Origin: Amycolatopsis sp. 195334CR
GTDB taxonomy: Bacteria > Actinomycetota > Actinomycetes > Mycobacteriales > Pseudonocardiaceae
Reading direction: 5' to 3'
Assembly: GCF_017309385.1 (NCBI RefSeq)
Contig: NZ_JAFJMJ010000002.1
Coordinates: 2,108,001-2,172,000 of the forward strand
Length of the DNA: 64,000 nt
Notes under the pieces: generated by a model
Database searches by the model: none
What the model was told of the DNA's origin: nothing
What the model saw: the letters and a program-made list of their open reading frames with translations, nothing else
Made by a program: the position numbers and the translations under genes
Part shown: piece after piece, positions 58,201 to 64,000 of the stretch
Numbering within the stretch: position 1 is the stretch's first letter
Layout: each line of letters begins with the position of its first letter

Positions 58201-60215
58201 ACCTGCACCGGGTCGCCGTCACGCAGGACGAACCGGGTGCGCAACGCCTCGTGCCGGGCCAGCAGCAGGTCCAGCGCGCGCTGGACCTGCGCGGTGGTGG
58301 TGTCCGCGGCCACCCGGACGAACAACGCGGAGACCCATTCCCGGCTGCGCGGCCGCATCCGGTCGAGCACCCACATCCGGCGCTGCCCGAACGACAGCGG
58401 CAGGTCGCCGTCGCGGGACACCCGGGTGATCCGGTCGTCCGGCGCGGTCGCCTCGGTGATCAGCGCGGCCTGCTCGGCGAGCGTGCTGGCGTTCATCAGC
58501 TTGCTCAGGTCGATCGACGCGCCGGACGCCTTGCGCATCCGGTTGGCCAGGCGGGTCAGCTGCAGCGAGGACCCGCCGAGCGCGAAGAAATCGTCGTCGG
58601 GGCCGACGGTCTCCTCCTGGAGCAGGTCGCACCAGATCTGCGCGACGATGCGCTCGGCAGGCGAGAGTTCGGCGGTGCCGGGCGGGGTTTCGGCCTCCGG
58701 CACCGGCGCGGGGAGCGCGGTCCGGTCCACCTTGCCGCTGGCGGTGGTGGGGAAGGCGGTCAGCCCGAGGTAGGCGACGGGCAGGTGGGTGGCGGGCAGC
58801 CGCTCGGCGAGGAACTCGCGCAGGTCCTCGGGCACCGCCCCGGTTTTCGTCCGCACGTAGGCGGCCAGGCGCGTCCCGCCCTCGGCGATGGTGAACCCGG
58901 TGACCACGGCACCGTCGAGCGCGGGGTGCGCGGCGAGCGCGGCCTCCACCTCACCCGGTTCGATCCGGACGCCGTTCACCTTGACCTGGTGGTCGAGCCG
59001 CCCGACGTACTCCAGCAGGCCTTCCTCGATCGTCCGCACCAGGTCGCCGGTGCGGTACCGGCGGGACCCGGGAGGGCCGGACGGGTCCGGCACGAAGCGC
59101 TCGGCGGTTTCCCCGGGACGGCCCAGGTACCCGCGTCCGACACCCGGGCCCGCGGCGAGCAGTTCACCGGTGTGCCCGAGCGGGACCGGCTCGCCGTGTT
59201 CGTCGACCACCAGCACCCGCGTGCCGTCGACCAGCCGCCCGATCGGCACCGGCCCCGACCGCTGTGCCGGGTCGAAGCGGTGCGCGGTGACCTCGATCGT
59301 GCATTCCGTGGGGCCGTAGGTGTTCCACACCTCGACCGCGCCGGGATCGGGCAGCAGCGCCAGGAACCGGTGCGCCAGTTCGGCGTGCAGCTGCTCGCCG
59401 CCGGAGGACAGCACCCGCAGCGCGCGGCACGCGTCCCAGCCGGGTTCGGCGACCAGCGCGCGCAGGACCGAGGGCACCACCTGGAGCACGGTGATCTCCT
59501 GCTCGGCGACCACCCGGACCAGCGCGGCGGGTTCGCGCTCGACGCCGACCGGAGCGACCACCACGGTGGCACCGCAGATCAGCGGCGCCCAGACCTCCCA
59601 CTCGGCGGCGTCGAAGGTCATCGGCGTCTTCTGCAGGATCCGGTCACCGGGCCCGAACGCGTGCGCGCGCACGGTCCACCGGATGTGGTTGGCGACACCC
59701 CCGTGGTGCACCACCACGGGTTTCGGCATCCCGGTCGAACCGGAGGTGAACAGCACGTACGCGGCGTTGTCGTGGTCGACCGGCACGCGTGGTGCTTCCG
59801 CCGAGTATCCATTCGCGACGGTCAGGTCGTCGTCCAGCACCACGGGTTTCGCGCCGGAGCCGGAGAGGTCGACGCGGGGCTGGGTGAGGACCACGTCGGC
59901 ACCGGCTGCGCGCAGCAGGGCGTCGGCCCGGCGCCGGGGGTGCGCCGGGTCCACCGGCAGGTAGGCCGCGCCCGCCCGCCACACCGCGAGCAGCGCCACG
60001 ATCAGGTTCACCCCGCGGTCCAGGCAGAGGCCGACCACGCTTTCGCGGCCGATCCCGTTGGCCGCCAGCAGGTTCGCGAGGCGGTTGGCGCGGGCGCCGA
60101 GTTCGGCGTAGGTCAGCGAGCGGTCCGCGCCCGCCACGGCCACCGCGTCCGGGGTGACGGCGGCCTGGCGGGCGATCAGCTCGGGCACGGTCAGCGTTTC
60201 CGCCTGGTGGTTCAT
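55272..60215 (-). CDS. NRPS, A-T-C-A-T
   Basis: 1647 residues, beginning directly with an A domain. A1 (~10-490): TSGSTGMPKPVVVHHGG has Pro in place of the usual Gly after PK; the pocket by eye reads D-A-W-Q-S-G-T-I-E-K, which I cannot assign. T1: FALGGSSLQL near residue 549. C (~585-1010): HHIVLDGWS near residue 729, intact. A2 (~1040-1500): TSGSTGKPKG; pocket D-L-P-K-V-A-E-V-G-K, Asx-like with Pro at 239. T2: QTGGNSILAI near residue 1595. It should accept the chain from the E-C end of the upstream NRPS (61205). ATG 60215 follows GAGGAG. Confidence 0.9.
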   Translation of the reverse strand: MNHQAETLTVPELIARQAAVTPDAVAVAGADRSLTYAELGARANRLANLLAANGIGRESVVGLCLDRGVNLIVALLAVWRAGAAYLPVDPAHPRRRADALLRAAGADVVLTQPRVDLSGSGAKPVVLDDDLTVANGYSAEAPRVPVDHDNAAYVLFTSGSTGMPKPVVVHHGGVANHIRWTVRAHAFGPGDRILQKTPMTFDAAEWEVWAPLICGATVVVAPVGVEREPAALVRVVAEQEITVLQVVPSVLRALVAEPGWDACRALRVLSSGGEQLHAELAHRFLALLPDPGAVEVWNTYGPTECTIEVTAHRFDPAQRSGPVPIGRLVDGTRVLVVDEHGEPVPLGHTGELLAAGPGVGRGYLGRPGETAERFVPDPSGPPGSRRYRTGDLVRTIEEGLLEYVGRLDHQVKVNGVRIEPGEVEAALAAHPALDGAVVTGFTIAEGGTRLAAYVRTKTGAVPEDLREFLAERLPATHLPVAYLGLTAFPTTASGKVDRTALPAPVPEAETPPGTAELSPAERIVAQIWCDLLQEETVGPDDDFFALGGSSLQLTRLANRMRKASGASIDLSKLMNASTLAEQAALITEATAPDDRITRVSRDGDLPLSFGQRRMWVLDRMRPRSREWVSALFVRVAADTTTAQVQRALDLLLARHEALRTRFVLRDGDPVQVIDPPGAYELRVVELPEEEFRPELDRELDRAFDIETGPVTRALLRRTPDHQVLVLSAHHIVLDGWSSAVLEREFTELLASVRAERSPALPPMELQYADFAAWQCDRLDEQVIDKELAHWRTVLDGATPTTVRLDKPRPAARDGRGGMIGFTVPATVTKALDDLGKRAGATPFMTLLTAFATLLARYESDWDVVIGTPVAGRHRPELEGIVGFFLNSLVLRCRLDPDTDFPTALAEVRDTCKDAFAHQELPFDRLVAELAPERDLSRTPLYQVAFDLHDEKLTGSAADAEDWDTLLDLTRIAKTDLTLYLRAEPDGTMAGGLEFATALFEPATVERMTQHFVALLGAIAADPGVALSEVDFLSAGERAMLDEAARGTAVEADDTTTLELFERQALSTPDATALACGPDRLTFAGLDAAANQLGHRLQALGAGPDSVVAVLLERGIGLMTSFLGVWKAGAAYLPLDPDAPAERTELVLAEAGSPIVITTAALRERLAGSTAKVLLLDEDKNEDAPRHRPDRVTDADLLAYVIYTSGSTGKPKGVQVTHRGLANHLRWATGELASRGSGGAPVFSSVAFDLVVPNLWAPLLAGQPVHLLPGDMDLTELGSLLRNLAPFSFIKLTPGHLEILSQQLGADWSADLAGVIVVAGQALPVRLADHWATVLGPNRLINEYGPSEATVGTCTYPVQPPVTGEAVPIGRALPGVTMRVLDPLLRPVPVGVVGEVYVGGIGLARCYANAPAMTAERFLPDPFGDGERLYRTGDLATVLPSGDVHFLGRSDDQVKIRGYRVELGEIGAVLAEHPSVREAVVLAGTGDDTDNGETRLLAFVVPAAEDAGLAEELRAECTRRLPAYMVPGSYTFVDRFPLTANGKLDSRKLIAQAAPDETELVAPEGVVETHIAEVFAGLLGHEVGAHSDFFQTGGNSILAIRLVAAIQDAYEIELPIRAVFEGPTVAALAEVVESRIRAELESEHAHGI

Positions 60216-60251
60216 CGGGTTCTCCTCAACGGCTCAAGAGGCTCAGGGGAT

Positions 60252-61208
60252 TCAGGCGAGGACGTGACCGTCCCTGGTGCGCAGCGCGCGGGAGCGCCGG
60301 TGGTCGAGGTGGACGAAGGTGCGGTGCAGCCAGCGGTCCTGGCCGTCGTAGCGCGGGGTGAACAGCGTCCGGCCGTGCAGCGTCACGCGGTTGTCGACCA
60401 GCGCGAGGTCGCCCGGCGCCATGATCAGCGCCTCGGCCGCCTCGGTGATGGCGTCGTGCAGCACCTCGAGCGCGTTCTTGGCCTCGTCGTCGTTGCCGGA
60501 GGTGGCGTGGAAGTCCACCTGCACGTCGGGATCGGCGGGGTCGCCGGTGAACACCGCGTGCTGCGGCGCGCCCTCGCCGTCCATGCCGAACGACGGCGGC
60601 GCCTCGGTGGTGAACCGGCGTTCGCCGAGCACCTGCCGGATGTCGGCGGGCAGCGCGCCGACCACCTGGCGAACGCAGGACAGCAGCAGCCCGGCCACCC
60701 GCTCGTGGTCCGCGCGCACGCAGAACAGGCCGACGAAATCGGGGCGGCGCGGGTGGAAGGCGTTCTCCACGTGCATGGCGAGCCGGGTGCTGCCCGCGTT
60801 GCTCTGCTGCGCCTCCATGCCCGGCACCGGCACCACGTTCTGCACCAGCGCGCCGGACTTCTCGTTGCGGTAGGCGATCACCTCGCCGAGCTGCATGGAC
60901 AGCAGCCCGATCACCGCGGCGCCGACGCTCGCCACGCGCTCGACCGAACCGGGCTCGGTGGGCGTCGGCCGGTCGGCGGCGCCGGGCAGGTTCCGGATCA
61001 GCAGCGCGCCCGCGTCGCCCGGGTCGTTGGCGAACTCCCGCAGGCGCTGCCGCACCCGGACCGGCAGTTCGGCCGCGTGGTGGCGGCAGTCGTCGATCCA
61101 CCGGCCCTCGTCGATCAGCCGCGGCGGGGTGCCGACCAGTTCGCGTGCCACGGCGAGGACCTGCTCCCGCTCCGCGTCGGTCACCACGAACTCGAAGTCC
61201 TTGGTCAT
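60252..61208 (-). CDS. AsnO/VioC-like Fe(II)/2-oxoglutarate amino acid hydroxylase
   Basis: 318 residues of the clavaminate-synthase-like branch, different from the two SyrP-like proteins. The family's ALLIRNLPGAADRPTPTEPGS segment is near residue 65; the iron ligands are H146/E148 in MHVENAFHPRRPDF; and the C-terminal VTLHGRTLFTPRYDGQDRWLHRTFVHLDHRRSR holds the distal His and the 2-oxoglutarate Arg. Relatives beta-hydroxylate free Asn (AsnO), Arg (VioC, OrfP) or enduracididine (MppO). It sits between two NRPS genes, overlapping the upstream one by ATGA, so it probably prepares a hydroxylated building block. Confidence 0.82.
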   Translation of the reverse strand: MTKDFEFVVTDAEREQVLAVARELVGTPPRLIDEGRWIDDCRHHAAELPVRVRQRLREFANDPGDAGALLIRNLPGAADRPTPTEPGSVERVASVGAAVIGLLSMQLGEVIAYRNEKSGALVQNVVPVPGMEAQQSNAGSTRLAMHVENAFHPRRPDFVGLFCVRADHERVAGLLLSCVRQVVGALPADIRQVLGERRFTTEAPPSFGMDGEGAPQHAVFTGDPADPDVQVDFHATSGNDDEAKNALEVLHDAITEAAEALIMAPGDLALVDNRVTLHGRTLFTPRYDGQDRWLHRTFVHLDHRRSRALRTRDGHVLA

Positions 61209-64000
61209 GTTGTTCCCTCCAGCCGCCCGTCGAGGGGCGCGACAAGTGGTGTTCGGGCGAAGAGGCCGGCGACGGTCAGCCCGGGGTCGTGCGCGATGGC
61301 GGTGAACGCGGCGGCCACCCGGTCGAGCAGGGCGGTGGCCTCCTCCCGGCTCACGGCGTCGGGCCGGAAGCCGAGCCGGACCTGGACCCGCGGCCCCGGC
61401 ACCACGACGAGTCGCAGCGGGTAGGGGGTGTCGTCGCTGAGGTGGTGGTCCGCCACGTGCAGATCACCCAGGGCGGCGTCCCATTCGGCGGGGTCGAACG
61501 GGTAGTTGAGCACCATCAGGGTGGTGTCGAACAGGGTGACCCGGTCGTGGCCGGACTGCCGCTGGATGTCGGCCAGCCCGAGGTGGTGGTGGTTGAGCAG
61601 CGGGACCTGCTCCCGCGCGAGCCGGGCCAGCGCGTCGGCCACCGGCGCCTCGTGCTCCAGCCGGACCCGCACCGGCACGGTGTTCGTGAGCAGCCCGACC
61701 ATGTCGTGCACCCCGGCGATCTCCGGCGGCCTGCCGGAGACCGAGGTGCCGAAGATGACGTCCTGCTCGCCGGTGAGTTCACCGAGCAGGCCCGCCCAGA
61801 CCAGCTGCACCACCGCGTTGAAGGTGACCCCGGCCTGCTTGGCCCGCTCGGTGAGCCGCGTGGCCACGTTCTCGGGCAGGTGGGTGATCAGCAGTTCGTG
61901 CGTCACCTGGTCGGCAGGCAGGTCGGGGGCGACCCGCGTCGGGCCGGCCACCCCGGCGAGGTAGTCCGCCCACGCCGCGCGCGCGGCACCGGTGTCCTGC
62001 GCGCGCAGCCAGGTCAGGTAGTTCCGGTAGCGCGGCGGCGCGGGGAGCACGCGGTCGTCGCCGTGCGGGTAGCAGGCGAAGAACTCGCGCAGCACGATCG
62101 CCATGGACCAGCCGTCCCAGACGATGTGGTGCGCGGTGAGCACGAGCTGGTGGCGGTCCGGGCCGAGCCGGACCAGCTGGACCCGCAGCGGCGGTGGCTG
62201 GTCCAGCCGGAACCGGGCGGCCCGGTCGGCGTCGGCCAGGTGCGCCGCGCGGAGGTCGCGCTCGCCGGGGTCGAGGTCCGAGAGGTCGTGCTCGGTCCAC
62301 GGCACCGGCGGCGGGTCGGCGGGCACCAGCTGGACGGGCTCGGCCACGTCGTGGTCGAAGGCGGCGGCCAGCGCCGGGTGCCGCCGGACCACCGCCGCCA
62401 GCGCGGCCCGCAGCCGGTCCGCGTCCAGCGGCCCTTCGAGGATCATCCGCAACTGCTCGTTGTAGACGTCGATGGTGTCCTTGGTGACCAGGTGGTGCAG
62501 CAGGAGCGCCTCCTGCAGCGGGGTCAGCGGCAGGATGTCGGCGGTACCCGGCCGGTCCCGGGTGAGCTCGTCGATCTCCTCCTGGTCGAGGTCGACCAGC
62601 GGCACGTCGGACGGGGTCATTCCGCCCGCGCCGGGTAGCGCGGCGTGCGCGGCCAGCCCGGTCAGCGCGTCCCGCAGGAGGCCGAGGAAGTCGATGACGT
62701 CGGCTTCGTCCAGCACCCCCGACGGCCACATCGCCCGCACCGTGAGTTCCGTCCCCTGTGGACGGTCGTAGGCGAGGACGTTGATCTCCAGCTCGTGCGG
62801 CATCACCATGCGCGGGTCGGCGGCGCCGTCGAACGGGTCGTCGCCGGTGAGCGCCCAGTCCGCGGCCTCGGAGACGGTGAGCCTGCCGAGGTAGTTGAAG
62901 GCCAGCCGGGGCGAGCCGAGCGGGGCCAGCACCCGAGCGGTGTCGTCGTTGAGGTACCGCAGCAGCCCGAAACCGAGGCCGTGATCGGGGATCGCGCGCA
63001 GTTGCTCCTTGACCCGCTTGAGCACCGGGCCCAGCTCGGCGCCGCCGGAGACCACGGCGGGCCAGTCGAGCGCCCCGGGATCGACGGCCACCGGGTGGAT
63101 GCTGGTGAACCAGCCGACCGTGTTGTCCAGCGCGACCGGCTGCCCGGCGTCCTGGCGGCCGTGCCCTTCCAGGTCCACCAGCACGGCGGTGCCGCCGGGC
63201 AGCCACCGTTCGCGCCAGCGCCGGGCGGCGAGCGCGAACGCGGTCAGCAGCACGTCGTTCTGGGTGGCCCGGTACCGGTCGGGCAGCACGGTCAGCAGCG
63301 GTTCGGCGAGGCCGTCCGGCAGCGTGAGTTCGGTGGCGGCCGCGGTGTCGAAGGTGTCGGTGCCCGTGCGTTCCCGCTTGCCGATGGGCGGGTCGTCGGT
63401 GGTGAGGACGCGTTGCCACAGCGCGGCCTGCGCCGTCCAGCGGGGTTCGGCCGCCGCGGTGGCGAGCTGGTTCGCCCAGGTGCGCGGGGACGTGCCCGCC
63501 GGTGCCCACCGCGCGGTCCCGTCGGCGGCCACCACCTCCCACGCGTGCGCCAGGTCGTCGAGCAGGACGCGCCACGAGACCCCGTCCACGGCGAGGTGGT
63601 GCAGCACCAGGAGCAGCGTGCCGTGGTGGTCCTCGCCCGCGTTGCACCACACCGCGCGCACGAGGCTGCCGTCGGCCGGGCACAGCGCGGCGACGGCAGC
63701 CTCGCGCTGTTCCTCGACCACGGCGTCGAGATCGAGCCCTGTGACGTCCACAGTGGACAACACGTCCGCCGTGGCGGGTGCGTCGGCACGCAGCGAACGC
63801 ACGTCGGTGAGCCGCGTGCGCAGCGCCGGGTGGCGGTCGATCACCAGCTGCAGGACCTTGGCGAGCCGGTCGTGCCCGGCCCCGGCCGGGACGCGGACGC
63901 ACACCGACTGGTGGAACCGGTCGATCGGCCCCAGTTCCGTCGCCCAGCGCACGATCGGGGGAGCGGGGAACGCGCCGAGGCCGTCGTCGGCCTCCGCGGT
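61205..64000 (-). CDS. NRPS, C-terminal part ending E-C (5' end beyond window)
   Basis: The frame is open through base 64000, so the N-terminus is missing; the 931 visible residues are the protein's end. The first ~430 form an epimerization domain: HHLAVDGVSWRVLLDDLA, TVGWFTSIHPV and FNYLGRL. Then comes a short linker and a condensation domain (~450-900) with LPLTPLQEALLLHHL, HHIVWDGWS and intact active site. Ending in a C domain with no following A domain means the chain is passed in trans to the A-first NRPS at 60215. The residue before the E domain becomes D-configured; the following C is presumably of the DCL type. Confidence 0.9.
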   Translation of the reverse strand, partial: TAEADDGLGAFPAPPIVRWATELGPIDRFHQSVCVRVPAGAGHDRLAKVLQLVIDRHPALRTRLTDVRSLRADAPATADVLSTVDVTGLDLDAVVEEQREAAVAALCPADGSLVRAVWCNAGEDHHGTLLLVLHHLAVDGVSWRVLLDDLAHAWEVVAADGTARWAPAGTSPRTWANQLATAAAEPRWTAQAALWQRVLTTDDPPIGKRERTGTDTFDTAAATELTLPDGLAEPLLTVLPDRYRATQNDVLLTAFALAARRWRERWLPGGTAVLVDLEGHGRQDAGQPVALDNTVGWFTSIHPVAVDPGALDWPAVVSGGAELGPVLKRVKEQLRAIPDHGLGFGLLRYLNDDTARVLAPLGSPRLAFNYLGRLTVSEAADWALTGDDPFDGAADPRMVMPHELEINVLAYDRPQGTELTVRAMWPSGVLDEADVIDFLGLLRDALTGLAAHAALPGAGGMTPSDVPLVDLDQEEIDELTRDRPGTADILPLTPLQEALLLHHLVTKDTIDVYNEQLRMILEGPLDADRLRAALAAVVRRHPALAAAFDHDVAEPVQLVPADPPPVPWTEHDLSDLDPGERDLRAAHLADADRAARFRLDQPPPLRVQLVRLGPDRHQLVLTAHHIVWDGWSMAIVLREFFACYPHGDDRVLPAPPRYRNYLTWLRAQDTGAARAAWADYLAGVAGPTRVAPDLPADQVTHELLITHLPENVATRLTERAKQAGVTFNAVVQLVWAGLLGELTGEQDVIFGTSVSGRPPEIAGVHDMVGLLTNTVPVRVRLEHEAPVADALARLAREQVPLLNHHHLGLADIQRQSGHDRVTLFDTTLMVLNYPFDPAEWDAALGDLHVADHHLSDDTPYPLRLVVVPGPRVQVRLGFRPDAVSREEATALLDRVAAAFTAIAHDPGLTVAGLFARTPLVAPLDGRLEGTT

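Noticed and set aside
55191..61424. A ~2,000-codon open frame on the plus strand opposite the minus-strand NRPS genes
   Set aside because: It is antisense to clear NRPS, dehydrogenase and hydroxylase domains and its translation is low-complexity Arg/Gly/Val/His. Such mirror frames are common in very GC-rich DNA.

Overview
The window is high-GC DNA with GTG starts, many 4-bp ATGA/GTGA stop-start overlaps, a mycothiol-dependent formaldehyde dehydrogenase and a SARP regulator. This points to a filamentous actinomycete, probably a Pseudonocardiaceae such as Amycolatopsis; the genus is inferred from general character only. I found no tRNA, rRNA, CRISPR array, integrase or insertion sequence.

Region 1 (1-5971) is mixed accessory sequence: the 3' end of an SbnB-like 2,3-diaminopropionate enzyme, a luciferase-fold oxidoreductase, a DUF1540 cysteine-rich protein behind an iron-box-like dyad, an orphan protein, a Tat-exported metallophosphoesterase with a LamG-like domain, and a divergent MerR regulator/small-protein pair.

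Region 2 (5972-27041) is a nearly complete catabolic block for glycine betaine or a related N-methyl compound. It contains an MHS-family transporter, an IclR regulator, a three-gene Rieske demethylase, a mycothiol formaldehyde dehydrogenase with a metallo-beta-lactamase hydrolase, glyA, soxBDAG, a dimethylglycine-dehydrogenase-like protein, a cyclodeaminase, folD, a dihydropteroate synthase, a GntR regulator, sdaA and purU. The chemistry runs betaine to dimethylglycine to sarcosine to glycine to serine to pyruvate, with one-carbon units passing through tetrahydrofolate and mycothiol. A shared TGATATATCA-like box upstream of the transporter, of glyA and between gntR and sdaA suggests one GntR regulon.

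Region 3 (27055-31234) holds ordinary genes: an NTF2-like protein, a LysR/EamA pair, an MT0933-type antitoxin-like protein and an SDR/TetR pair sharing a clear palindrome.

Region 4 (31419-64000, continuing past the right edge) is a nonribosomal peptide cluster. The plus-strand arm has a degenerate adenylate-forming protein, a TsrM-like cobalamin radical-SAM tryptophan 2-C-methyltransferase, a PyrH-like tryptophan halogenase, a cation/proton antiporter, a flavin reductase, a SARP regulator (opposite strand), two SyrP-like Fe(II)/2-oxoglutarate oxygenases, a type II thioesterase, a C-A-T-C-A-T NRPS and an MFS exporter. The convergent minus-strand arm has an NRPS ending in E-C, an AsnO/VioC-like hydroxylase, an A-T-C-A-T NRPS, the pyrrole starter set (acyl-CoA dehydrogenase, proline adenylation enzyme, free carrier protein), a PltA-like pyrrole halogenase and MbtH. 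Two strong hairpins separate the arms. The predicted product is a (chloro)pyrrole-2-carbonyl-capped peptide carrying a halogenated, 2-methylated tryptophan and a C-terminal run of Asn/Asp-like, probably beta-hydroxylated residues. I know of no described compound with this combination, but I could not search.
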